Source of the DNA: Perkinsus olseni
Taxonomy: Eukaryota; Perkinsozoa; Perkinsida; Perkinsidae
NCBI GenBank assembly: GCA_013115135.1
Contig: JABANP010000019.1
Span: forward strand, 62,001 to 126,000
Direction of reading: 5' to 3'
DNA: 64,000 bases
The notes under the pieces were generated by a model. The model did no database searches. It was not told where the DNA came from and saw only the letters and a list, made by a program, of their open reading frames with translations. Shown here one piece after another: positions 34,499 through 48,967 of the stretch. Each line of letters begins with the position of its first letter. Position 1 is the first letter of the stretch. A program made the position numbers and the translations under genes.

Positions 34499-35281
34499 CT
34501 ACTCGGCGTTGCCAGGGTCGAGCTGGACCGCCCGATTGAGATGCTCCTTGGCTCGATTAAGGAGACTCCGATCATCACTCTGGGGTGGAACTCGCGAGAG
34601 GAGGAAGCACAGCGAGGTTGGCGTGGCAGGCATGGGCCTCGGGGTCTACCTAACCGACGCTCCGATGACGATACTCTTCGCCGTTGTCATGCTCATAATA
34701 GCAATGGAGAGTATGATTCGAATGTGGGGGTCAACCGTATCGTTCGCGTTTGCAGGATTCACGCATATTCTCGATCACTAAGTCTCTCGAGATCGACACA
34801 ACGGACTCAAAGAAAAGGGGCGACAAGCGTCATTGCTCCGCTCGATGGCGAGGGATTGATCCAAGCGGGATAGAATTTACATACGTCAACGGCTTGAGTA
34901 TAGCAATCGATCGCCTGATCGATATTCCCCAGTGACTGCTGACAGACTCCTTGCTGGCCGTATATATCGGATAGCAGCATCTTTGCATCGTCATCACCAC
35001 TATCAAGATACCCCCGGAGGCTCTCGTTGGTACCTGACGATCTCAACAGCAAACACGCTAAGGCGCAGCACGGCATACCATTAGAGATGTAACCGAGAGC
35101 TTGCTCGAGTACTGCCATCGCCAGGGTGAACTTGTCTTCGCTGCATAGGTCAAGCTGGGGAGAAGTAGCGTACAACGGTATAGAACCCTTGTAGCGTCTG
35201 GGCACCAACATTGCTCCGCACAGGGTTGCTGCAAAGTGTGTCACCGCTAGAGTAGAGCATACTCATTTTTAGTATTTTCAT
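34499..35281 (-). CDS. TPR-repeat protein
   Basis: The ATG at 35279-35281 begins MKILKMSMLYSSGDTLCSNP. A 67-nt intron (GTGCGG..CCCCAG) joins in phase to LDLCSEDKFTLAMAVLEQAL. TPR helices follow: KMLLSDIYGQQGVCQQSLGN then IDQAIDCYTQAVDV, HACHANLAVL, and SLLNRAKEHLNRAVQLDPGN with a stop at 34499-34501. The -LDP-N- and QSLGNIDQAIDCYTQA patterns are typical of tetratricopeptide repeats, which are protein-binding scaffolds. The intron between 34880 and 34760 is not resolved. A LINE lies 23 bp upstream of the start codon, so the original promoter or 5' UTR has been displaced. Its exact partner or pathway cannot be told. Confidence 0.7.
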
Positions 35282-35304
35282 CTTGTTTTTCCCTCCCTCT
35301 TTTT

Positions 35305-35316
35305 GAGTGTTATCGC
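35305..35316 (+). repeat. Target-site duplication, left copy
   Basis: GAGTGTTATCGC precedes the LINE and recurs exactly after its GAA tail at 38822-38833. Confidence 0.93.
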
Positions 35317-38300
35317 ACTCCGGTGTCCTCCGGATCGACACTCAGGTCTCCGGATCGACACTCAGGCTAGTATCAGGGTACTGTCCCTCTGACGGCCACA
35401 TCACGATGGAGCACTGTCTTCACGGGATCACTGAGATCATTGGTGGCCATGATGTTGTACTGGGCTGCGACAGCAATGCGTGGAATAACTCTTGGGGCAT
35501 ACCACCCGACGGCGGCTCGTATCAACGCAGACGTGGCCACGCTCTTGAAGAGTGGGCTTCGGGTCTCAACCTGCACCTTCTGAATGACCCTGACTCGCCT
35601 CCAACTTTCAGAAGCCACCGTACCACTCGAGATGGTTCTATCATCACATCACACATAGACGTCACATTCTGCTCCCAGCGTCTCATCCGCGAAGTGCTGC
35701 AATGGACGGTTGAGTGGATGCACCCCATGTCAATGGTCTCCGATCATGCAACGGTATCGACCCTACTCTCGCTAGACTATCAACCGAGCGTTGCACCTCC
35801 GTGGCACAACCAAGGTTGGTTCGATGAAGATCTCTTTGCGGAAGGTATTTGTCGTGCTCTGTCTGGCATCGAGTGCCTCCCACCTGACACCCTGGCATGG
35901 AGCAAGGTTGTTTCTACCACTGATGAAATATGCCGTAAGCTAGCCTGTCACGTGCAGGAATGTCGTCGTCAAAAGTGTGGTAAGTCACGTAAGCCGATCT
36001 GGTGGTGTCGGGAACTTGACGAGCAGCGTGATAGGGTCTCCTGGCTACGCAAGAGAGTTCAGAGAACGCAGGGGTCATCGGCAGTGCGTGCCGAGCTCCG
36101 TGCTGCTTCTCGGGAGCTGCGTAGACTGAAGAGGAAGCATTGTCGTGATCATGCTGTCGCTACCATGTCCAAGATCAACAGACCCCAGGACGCTCTAGCC
36201 TACCACAAAAAATGGCGTGACAGCACCAAGTCTACGGTGCACGCTTTTCTCTCGGCGGAGCAGATGGTCAACACACTTTTTCCACAAGAAGAGGATGATC
36301 TTGCCAATCAGGCTGAGGCGCGTCGGTCACTTCACGAGAAATTGGATCAGCTGGCGGGGTTACCGTCGTCTGCTGCGCCTGTGAGAACTCACGAGCTGCT
36401 CTCGGCTCTTCATGAGATGCGGAGCTGCTCGTGCCCAGGAGAGGATGCGGTGCCTATTAGTGCTCTCAAAATGGCTGTTGAAAGAGAGCCCACTCTCTTC
36501 TGCTCTGTGTTCTCGGCCTTCTTCCGGTATCGAGCGGTGCCACCCGGCCTCAAGAGGGGTTACGTGGTGACGATTCCGAAAGGCGGGGACCGACCACCGT
36601 GGGACCCCAAGTCGTGGCGGCCAATAACAGTCAACACGGCTCTGGCCCGGCTCTTCGACAGGCTTCTCTTCCATCGGGTGAGCATGCAGGCTACTTACCC
36701 TGATTCACTCCATGCCTACAGACGGGGCAAGGGTTGTGACACTGCTATCGGCCAGCTGGAGAAGGCGGTCAGGCAAGCATGGGCAGAGGGTTTCAGCGTG
36801 GGTGCCCTCTTCGTCGATATTGAGGGTGCCTTCGACAAATGCAGTACATGGTCAGCCCTACAGAAACTCCTTGACCTGGGGGTCCCCCATGATTACCTAC
36901 TTCTCCTACGTGACTACCTGAGCTCCCGTGAGATCACTCTCCATCACGGATCTGACAGATGCTCTACTGTGCTGACACGCGGCACTCCTCAAGGCGGTGT
37001 CACTTCCCCATGGATATTCAACGCCTTCATGCTAACCTTTGAAGAGGCGTTGGGAGCAGTGGGTCACTATCGTATATGCAGATGACGGTGTCATCCTCTT
37101 CCGGTACCAGAGTGAATCGGCCATCCAGAGCTGCGTCGATGCGATTGCTAATGCATTGGACTCTTGGTGTCGGGCAGTAAAGTGCCGACTCTCATGGCCT
37201 AAAACTCAGCTGATGTGCTTCCCAGCACACAAGAAGCACGGGGGTCCCGGCTGCTCGGTTTCGGTCTATGGCTCTGTCATCGTCGAAGGGTGCGTTAAAT
37301 GGCTCGGGCTTCAGCTAGATCGCAAGTTCAGATGGGGCGCACACGTGGCAGCCACCCTTGCTAGGATTGAGGGTGCTTATCACACAGTCAAGAGACACGT
37401 CCACAGCACGTGGGGCTTTCTTCCGGATGTAGCCTTGCGCCTTTTCGATACAATCGCTCGGGGCTATCTCTTTCATGGAGTTGGCTGCTGGGGCGTCGCC
37501 TTGGCACGGCAACGAGTTGCCGGTCAGCTCAGGTCGATTCAGGCCAAGCTCTATAAGCGCGCTCGACGCATCAGCGGGCGTACTCCTACTGCCTTTTCGT
37601 GCCGTGTCGGTCCCCAGTGCACTCCCTGGGACGACCTGTGCCTATCTTTGTGCGTGAAGCGAAGGGTTCAGTGGCCCGAATTCTTCGAGCAGTATCCAAT
37701 TCAACACATTGCCAGGGACGTTGTGGGTTCGTTCCCCGTTGAACGCCCTCTGGATGCGGCGTCACACCCCAGGATGCCCCCACTGACTGTGGGAACGCGG
37801 CATCCTACCCTGAACTGCGGTACGGCGGAGGTATATTGTGATGGTTCCGTGACTCCTGGACGCTGTGCAGGCTGTGCCGTTGCATGGGTGAATCAGCGAG
37901 GTACTTGGTCAACACTAGGTCTCAGATTGCCACCGCACACCACTCCTGTACAAGCGGAGCTCGTCGGCATCCTCCAAGCTGCTGAGTCGACCCGATCTAG
38001 GATGAAGCATCCCGAGCTTCACATCTGTATTTTCACGGACTGCAGAAGGGCGATTGATCGGCTAACGGCAGGATCAGGAAACCGACACTCTGTCTGTGCA
38101 TTAACCCTTCTCGTAAGGAGGCGCCTAAGCAACCTGAAGGCTACCCTTGAGCTGGCATATACTCCTTCCAAGGGTAGCATCGGCAACCTGAAGGCGGATG
38201 CGGCCGCGCGGGCTGCCTCGGCTCACGGCATCGACGCTGACCTGCAAGTACCGTTTACTCGCGATGCTCTGGAAGCGGCCATATCCCGATGGTTGCACGG

Positions 38301-38702
38301 TCGGTGTGATGCGGCTTTTGACTTGGAGGTTCGGTCGCTAGGTCGGTCCTTCCGGTATTTCGTTCCCACGGCCTCCTCTCTCCGGGTTCTCTGTGAACTT
38401 GATGCGTATAGGGGTGTGTGGAAGGTGGTAAGTGGGAGGAACGTGCTACGCTATTCCCGCAAGAAGGTCGATGGTGGATCGGGTGTATGTCCCTACTGCG
38501 ACTCTGGGGACGAGGAGGACTTCCTCCACTTTCTCTTTGTCTGTCCCCACTGGCAGCAGTACCGCACTGAGCTCCAACGTATGATCCAGCTTCGCGGAAT
38601 CGCATGGCCCCCCTCGGGGATGTGCTACTGCGGGACAAGCTCCTTGCTGTGGCGCTGGAGCGGTTCATCAATCTTACGAAACGGCTGGGGCCTGCATGGT
38701 GA
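35317..38702 (+). pseudogene. LINE endonuclease-RT-RNase H reading frame, broken
   Basis: The frame runs open from the truncation point to 37085, covering endonuclease and most of RT. One base is out of register just before the YADD catalytic motif (about 37060-37075), and the frame resumes in the overlapping ORF from 37039. A second one-base shift at the C-run 38608-38613 displaces the natural C-terminus, whose in-frame stop is at 38700-38702. Without it the ORF runs on through the GAA tail and across the target-site duplication to 38883. Truncation alone makes the copy non-autonomous; the shifts could be decay or homopolymer sequencing error. Confidence 0.9.
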
Positions 38703-38790
38703 CCTCACTGTCGCCCCCTCGGATTTCTGGTTGAATGGCAGACGTGAAGGCGGCTTAGTGGCCATTAGGCCGAGCCGCGTCCAAGTATCG

Positions 38791-38821
38791 AGAAGAAGAA
38801 GAAGAAGAAGAAGAAGAAGAA
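38791..38821 (+). repeat. (GAA)n tail of the LINE
   Basis: About ten AGA/GAA triplets replace a poly(A) tail and directly abut the right target-site duplication. Confidence 0.9.
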
Positions 38822-38833
38822 GAGTGTTATCGC
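38822..38833 (+). repeat. Target-site duplication, right copy
   Basis: This is an exact match to 35305-35316. The stop codon of the upstream minus gene is at 38908-38910, 75 bp away. Confidence 0.93.
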
Positions 38834-38907
38834 CCCCTTCCTATATACCATGCCACACTTATCGAGCTACCGGGAGGCTATAGAGTGCGTGCACCCAGGA
38901 AGCGGCT

Positions 38908-41463
38908 CTAACCCAGAGAGATGCCTACCGCCTCAGTAAAGCATTCATGAGCTTGATCTAGCAGTACTCCACCAAGGCTTGCCTCCTCCTCCTGCTCTAC
39001 TGATGAAGGGGCATCGTCAAGCCCAGTGACAGTAGCAGTGGTGGGGATTGGCGTTGACGTCCCAGGCACGGTGGCGGAGGAGGAGCAGGCTGAGCTGAGG
39101 TAGGGAGCCTGCTTCCCGCATAGCCGTGGACTTAATAACCGACTACTGAGCACAGTGCACGAGAGACGGAGAAGGGGAAAGTTTAGTGGGTCCAGTAATT
39201 CTGAGCACTCACTTGCTACTGCCCGACGTTCTCCCTCCACTCAAAGCCTCCAGCTCTCGGACTCGCTCCTTCACGCTGCTCCGCCGCCTTCTGTCTGTTG
39301 GACTCTCCTCTGGCTGGTGATCTTCGAGCTCCTCCGTGACGGACCCTCCTCGGCCGATGGGGCCTGGGCTGTCGTAGAGCGCGATCTGCCTGCACATCAA
39401 TCGCTCAGAATCATCATATTCAGAGAAAGCTACAGATAAGTGGAATCACTACTAACGAGTCAAGCGTCACGAGTGACAACGCCTCCATAACAACTCCGCT
39501 GCATGCCTACCCTCTTCTTTGGTCGATAGGAGCTTCTTTATATCAGCTAGGCTCTCATCCAGTTGCTTGATGGTGGCCTCGTGAGCAGCGTTCTGCGTTC
39601 TCAGATCGTGAAGCTGACATCAGATCCATCAGCCCATCCGCCATCGTCAAACTATCCCCGCTACCGCCTGCTGATAGTATACGTTCAACTCGTGGACCTC
39701 TGCCCGTCTCTCTGCTTCGCTCCGCTCGAGTTTCTCTGCGATTTTGTCCGCTCTAGCTCCTATAAAATAATGCCCATCACCTCGGGGCTCAGAGGAAGGA
39801 GGCCCACTTTCTGTTGCGACAAATTGGCTCTGCCGCTCCTGCTGATAGATGACTTGCTGCCTCGCCTCTTCCAGCTCGGTGGTCAGTTGGGAAATCTCCC
39901 CCTTCTTAGACTCAAGTTCATCCATCAAGCTTTGGAGTCTTCCCTCCCGCGCTCTGACCTGATTCTTCAAGCTACCTGAAGACTCACTGAGCTGAAGAGT
40001 CGCGATCAGCGCCCATCGTGAACCGCAACGGTCGGTCATCGGCCCGTTAGCGGCAGCGGAGCGAAAGTGGACTTATTAGCCCCCTAGTCGGTGATGGTTC
40101 GATGAAGGAGCAGCTGCGCTCGCCCCGCGTGTCCCTGCCCCTGTTAAACAGGCACTGTTTCCATAAGCCATGATAGGGCTCGCAAGCCCTTCCTTATACG
40201 AAGCCACGGTGCAGCGTACTAGTCAGTCTTACTGCAGTTATTAACTAACTATCGAAGCACTCACTTGTAACCTTCCTCAGTGCACTCTTGCTGCTCTCCA
40301 CTTCCGCCCTCAGGGACGATATCTCCTCCCATCGCGCCTTATTGACATCCTCCTGCTGCTTGAGCTCCCTCCGTAGCGCCTCTATCTGCTCCGTCTTCTC
40401 TCCCACCACAGCCTACCATAAAAATCTCCAACAACATACCCAACCGTCCCTCTCCTACCGTTAAACTATCAACCTGCTTCTGCCATCGACTCTCCTCGGC
40501 CACCACAGGGCTGAGCTCCTCTAGTGTCAAATCACCACCTGGGGTTGCCTCAGTTTCTGCATCGCCCTTCTCTATCACAACTATCCCGGAGCCCTCCGTT
40601 ATCCCATCTTTGAAATCATCCTTTTCTCTGCCCACCCGACCGTTCCGCTGCTCTGGATCGGTGGTACTATTGCCTGCAGGCGCGCCACAGCCCCTCTTCG
40701 ATCCAATCATTTTTCCTGCTTGGATCGGCTTAGTTCTCTTGCCCTCCACACTGACTTTCGAACCCAGTCTCATACTGAAGGGTCGCGTCGTCCCGACCGG
40801 ACCTCGAGGGGCAACGCCGCGTTCTTCTGTGTCGAGCTGGCGGTGACGGGAGTACGATTCTTAACATGTTGGAAATTCGTATCGACCTTTAGCCCGTGCT
40901 GCGCCTCTTCGGCGTAGATCTGTGTTGGCCCTTTCCTTTACCCCTGCTTCGCTCTTCACTTGCACTCTTGGGCCTCCTCACTGTCTCTCCACGTGGACTC
41001 ACTATGCCGGACAGGGTCCGAACCCTCGGGCTGCTCAACACCGGCCCCGGAACTGGCGTAAGCGCTCTGCGACCACTGGCAGTGCTGCTCGCATAACCGT
41101 CACTCGCCACAGAATTAGATCCCTCCGAGGAGCGTCTTCTCTTCATCTCGCTCTGCGACCGCATCTTCATCGCAGAGGATATTCCCAATGGCCTCGGCTT
41201 GCCGACAGGCGGACGAATCATCAGGCACGCAACTAACTTCCAATCCATCGGAACGACGCTGACCGAGTGCAAGGACAAGCTGCAGCAGTATAGCGGCTCC
41301 TTGCCACAGTATAGTGAGATTCCACGGCTTCGTCCAGTGAGCCCACCCAGGGAAACGACCAAGTCAAGCTTTCATCAGAGCCCTGGAGCTGCCGACTGCT
41401 CTCTGACTGAGCCCTCCATTGACTGCGCAACAAAGGATGGTGGAGGCAGGAACCCGTTACCAT
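38908..41463 (-). CDS. Ser/Arg-rich coiled-coil protein (hypothetical)
   Basis: The candidate ATG is at 41461-41463. After an intron the exon at about 40889-41170 is basic and Ser-rich (KRRRSSEGSNSVASDGYASS, SPRGETVRRPKSASEERSRG). A Thr/Ser-rich exon (VKNRTPVTASSTQKN) and acidic segments follow. Coiled-coil exons come next (LMDELESKKGEISQLTTELE; AEKLERSEAERRAEVHELN; ATIKQLDESLADIKKLLS) between about 40400 and 39500. The C-terminus is acidic (SSVEQEEEASLGGVLLDQAH) and stops at 38908-38910. The composition suits a cytoskeletal or centrosomal scaffold, and it sits between CEP164/TPR and kinesin-13, but no family motif is visible. Exon joins are incomplete, so length is uncertain. Confidence 0.5.
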
Positions 41464-41613
41464 GGGTAATATGGCCGATAACGATGAAGGTACTGATGAC
41501 GATGATAACGACGATGAGGATGTAACGACGACGAAGTTCCTACGCCTACCCGAGAATGTTATCAGCTAATAATACTAATTACAGTCGTCGCGGGCCATGA
41601 AACTCATGTGAAG

Positions 41614-45122
<3,509 letters not shown>

Positions 45123-46016
45123 ATTTCAACGCAGACACCCCGCCAGGGTTGCCCAGAGCTTTTCACACGCTTGTGGCCAATTTGTTCAGCCAGCCTTGTC
45201 GGGACCCACTACCTGCATGTAACTCTAATTTTGGGAGGGGCTGCGGGCGAGCCTCCGCCAGTTTTGTATCCCGTTGATAGATATATCGGCGCTGCTGAGG
45301 GCTCCAGGTGGTGCTCGAACCAGCTGGCCAGTGGGTGTCACTGAGCCATTCTTTTCTCTGCACCCGAGAGGTTCCCCCGCTGGACTGAAGCAGAATCGAT
45401 ATTCATTATCGGAGAAAGGCGTACTGGGGCACCTCAGGCCTCATCTCCATCGACGCCCTAGTAGGGGATCTCGTCCTTGCCCTCGACTCTGGAACTGGGA
45501 ACCTCATGTGCTCTGTAGAATTGCGCATTCAAACGACTCGCAGTGTCAAATGAAAATCTGTATAAAAATTTTCACGAGGTGCCGCGGAGCTGCCACGGTG
45601 GCAGCCGGATAGGATCAACCGTTACAACCGGGCGAAGACTCCCTCCCCTCTGCTAGCGCCAGTTGCCATACCCTGTCGGAACATACTCGCACACGAGTAT
45701 CATAATGAGACAGACGAGGCCTTCTGGACCTACGATTATCAGGGCGCGCGCTAAAAATCTTGCGCAGTAGCTAGACGGCGTGCTGCGGGTTACTGAAGGC
45801 TCAACACCAAGTTGGCTGTAGAAATCCCATGCGTACCGACGTAATTAACGACGAGTATATAAGGACTGACCACATATAAGGACTGACCACAGCTGCAGTA
45901 AAGAACAACAGCATCATCATCATCACGCAGAGACGAGCAGAAAGACAGAACGCTCCATGCGCCTGCTATACAAGAAAGAATAATACAGTACAATAGTGAG
46001 AAGACAAGGGTGTAAC
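45123..46016. other. Unresolved 5' region of kinesin-13 and short intergenic DNA
   Basis: N-terminal exons of kinesin-13 probably lie here but could not be fixed. A 17-bp direct repeat (ATAAGGACTGACCACAT type) occurs at about 45857-45890, and a short (ATC)n tract near 45912. Confidence 0.4.
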
Positions 46017-48127
46017 TCAATAAAGGGCCTCGGGTACACGGCCGCGCAGAAATTCTTTGAACATATGAAGGCTCTCGGCCGGTTTGTCCATGGGGACCAT
46101 ATGTCCAGCGTTGGACACGCGAAGGAACGCAAAGTTCCTGAAGTGTCGCATGGACCCCACTATAATCTCGGTGATCGAATTGTCTGAGCGACACGGAACG
46201 ACTTGGAGCAGCGCGGCGACTCCGCAGCGCCCTCACCATCAAGTCCCACAGCAGGGGCGATGAACTGCTGATAAGGAGCTAGCTGGAAGTCGTCCCTGTG
46301 GTCCCATTCAAGCTTCTCGGTCCATGCCCTATTGCCGAGCCAGTTGCAAGGATAGTCTTGGTCACCAGCATAGATGAGAACTTTAAGCCCCATTGCCAGC
46401 AGTGGCGGGACCAGGTTATCGTAGGTCTGGAGGAAATCCTTCGGAGTGAGAGTTTTGTAAACCTGATATGAAGCAAGCGGCAAGGCTACATCCATGGCGG
46501 CTGAGACCCACTTCAATGCTGACGGCTTCCCATTCCTTCTCAGCTCCTATTTCGCGTCTTATTTCCGGATTGTTCAACCACGTATTGATGCCGGTCCAAT
46601 TGTAGTGACCCTTAAGACGGAGATCGTACCTAAAGACCTACTTCTGCGCAACCTCGATAGGGGAAACAGTAGCCACCAAAAGGACTGCTTACATGTTGTA
46701 TCCGCCCTCCATTACTGGAGCCATCAGCTCCTTAGTGAAGTCATTCCAAGCGGTCTGGCAGACCTGCGGAGAAGACGCTGAAACGACGTACCACGACCTA
46801 TGCTCACGTACATCTTTATCGCCAGTCTTGTCACATTTAGCGACCGCGTCAACAACGCCATCAACACGGGACTGCATCTTCTGATAGGTTTCGAAATCCA
46901 CAACAGAAGGAGCGGTACCGGAGTCATAGGCCTGTAAAGCAGTGTCACAACAGTACGAGAAAAAAGAGGGCTGCTTACCATTTTAGGCAACCATTTAATT
47001 TGTTCAATAGTATTGGTCATGCCGTTGCCAATAGCCATGCCCTTCATGTCAATCGGAACGCGGCCCTTGGGAGCTAACTTGCGACCAATCCACCGAAACG
47101 CAAGAACAGCTGGCACCTACCCAAGCCGATGGAGAGCTCAGTGTTGTGTTCCACAACTGTGTTAACGACGGCAGGCACATAATGGCCGCCGTAGGATTCC
47201 CCGACAACGTGGACATCCTTGTTGTAGGTCGGGAAGTGCTTAAAGAAGGTTTGCATGAAATGGTACATATCTTGCCCGACTTCTTCCTCGTCAGCATCAT
47301 ACGAGCCACCAATGGAGAAACCAGTGCCTAAGGCGGGATCGAACACGACGGCAAATGTGAGCAGTTTCTGATGGATATTGCTCACCAGCAGGCTGGTCAA
47401 CCCAAACCATATTGCTGGCCTCTGTCCAACTATAGGGGTTATAAATGGTATCAGTTCCCTCAGAGTTCACAGTACACGGACCATTCTCAGCTAGTAACTG
47501 AAAAGCAGTATTGGAGGGCTGCAGGCTGGAGCGAGAACCAAAGTGAAGTGCCGGTGAAGAGGCAATGTTGCTCACAGCGAGCATAGAACTGGCACCAGGG
47601 CCCCCGCTCAGCCAGAACGTGGTCGGGGCGGTCTCAGGAGAGTGACGAGCCTCGAAGAACCAGAAGAAGTACCTGCAGACAACCGATTAAGGCCAAGGAG
47701 GGCCTTGCCAGCTGAAATCATACTTTTTGTTCGAAGCTGCGTCTACGACAAAGTAGCCGCTGGCTTGATTGACGCTCGGTGTCACAGAGCTTGGGCCTAT
47801 TCATGAGTATATGGAAGGCAGCATCGTTCACGGTATGGTCAAGTCTCCTCTGAGCATTCTCCGCGAGACTGCCAGGACCTGCTCAATGCCAACCTCAACC
47901 TCAGCGTCGCGATGGCCGGCATCACCTTCAACAATCGGGGGATAACGGATAGGTGTTCCAGTCATGTACACCATCAATGAGACAACCAAGATGGCGGCCG
48001 CGATAGCAAGCAGTACTTTGCTGCCCTTAGGTAGCCTACTGCGCTTTTCAACATCGCTCGCTAGACCAGCCTCGAGCAGGGGAGAAGTCAGGGGAGGCAC
48101 AGAGTCGGCAGCAGTTTGGACGGCCAT
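46017..48127 (-). CDS. Serine carboxypeptidase, family S10, type II membrane-anchored
   Basis: S10 enzymes remove C-terminal residues in acidic compartments. The ATG at 48125-48127 precedes a short cytosolic tail and an uncleaved anchor (KVLLAIAAAILVVSLMVYMT, about 47965-48025). The catalytic domain starts at SGYFVVDA and has WLSGGPGASS, the NPYSWTEASNMVWVDQPAG motif, and GESYGGHYVPAVVNT with the catalytic Ser (about 47180-47210). It continues with AIGNGMTN, the Asp motif YAGDQDYPCNWLGN (about 46320-46380) and the His motif SNAGHMVPMDKP near 46085-46120. All three triad residues are present. At least seven short introns interrupt it. The stop is TGA at 46017-46019. The anchor and domain order suggest a vacuolar/lysosomal or surface peptidase. 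Confidence 0.95.
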
Positions 48128-48967
48128 AGATATTCTTAACCAATTTCAAGCTTAGAACATAGAGCTCTGCACTGAGGTTAGGCTGAGCTTCAGCACGAGT
48201 GAGCAAACTCAGGCAAAAAAGGATACTGGACGGGAAACTCTTCCGAGGCGTAGACACAGTGGTCGCATTGGGGGTGTACGCAAGCACAAGCTTCGGCGTC
48301 ACACTACATAAGGCAGCTAACTTGCATGTATTTTCGCCACGCCCGGTCGCAAAGTTCTATCTGCTTCAATGAGAGCCGACGCATGGCTGCGGTCGTGCTG
48401 TGTACAGAAACTGTACTACAGAGGAGCTCTCCAAGTAGAGAACGGAGGGGAAATACTCAGGAAATACTCGTACCGCGCCGAACGCAGCGATGAACGCTGT
48501 ACACCACTGCACTTCACAGTTCGAGTGATAGAGTCGCGCGGGTAACGAGGAGTGTGTTCTCCAAGATGTCCCTCACACAGAGGATTCGCCTCCGCTCACC
48601 CAGTGCTACTCGGAATGCTCATTGAGAGCCTCGAAATAGCTTACGACCCACTTCGCCATGACCACTGAGCCAAAAACCTCTCTTTGCGCGGGACAGTACG
48701 CACGAACCTCAAAATAACGAAGGCCAACATGGCTCCTCCCGAGCCTGTAAGCTCCCTAGATCAGTGCGTTCCGAGTCCGTAACGGGTGCTAAGGTTTTGT
48801 ATGCACGCGTGAAATCCATGGCATCGGGCCTGATAGTAGATCTACTCGTAGATTAGGACTGTTACCCACATTAATATCACACAACACAGAGGAGTTATCC
48901 CGGGGGACTTAACAAAAAGATGGTGAAACAGGACCAATGGTTACATAAATGATACTCTATTATCAAT
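48128..48967. other. Intergenic region between the S10 and P4-ATPase genes
   Basis: No coding, repeats or RNA genes are recognised. It is the upstream region of the S10 gene and the downstream region of the P4-ATPase. Confidence 0.5.

Larger units (their letters stand above)
35317..38821 (+). mobile_element. 5'-truncated LINE retrotransposon with RNase H (I/R1-like clade)
   Basis: The element is flanked by a perfect 12-bp target-site duplication and ends in a (GAA)n tail. It starts inside the apurinic endonuclease domain (GCDSNAWN, SHIDVTF, SDHATV), so the 5' part of the ORF and any gag-like ORF are missing. Reverse transcriptase motifs (SWRPITV, FVDIEGAFDK, GTPQGGVTSP, YADD), a four-residue RNase H site (YCDGS, AEL, TDCRRAID, KADAAA) and a C-terminal CPYC..H..C knuckle follow in order. 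An RNase H after the RT points to the I/R1/Tad-type LINE groups. A 20-bp tandem duplication (CTCCGGATCGACACTCAGGT) lies at its 5' end near 35327-35366. It is the only plus-strand unit in the right-hand block. Confidence 0.95.

Noticed and set aside
38703..38883. Poly-Arg C-terminus of the LINE ORF
   Set aside because: It is a read-through of the GAA tail and flanking DNA after a one-base shift; the natural stop is at 38700-38702.
45857..45890. 17-bp direct repeat as a mobile-element footprint
   Set aside because: It is a simple adjacent duplication with no element between the copies.
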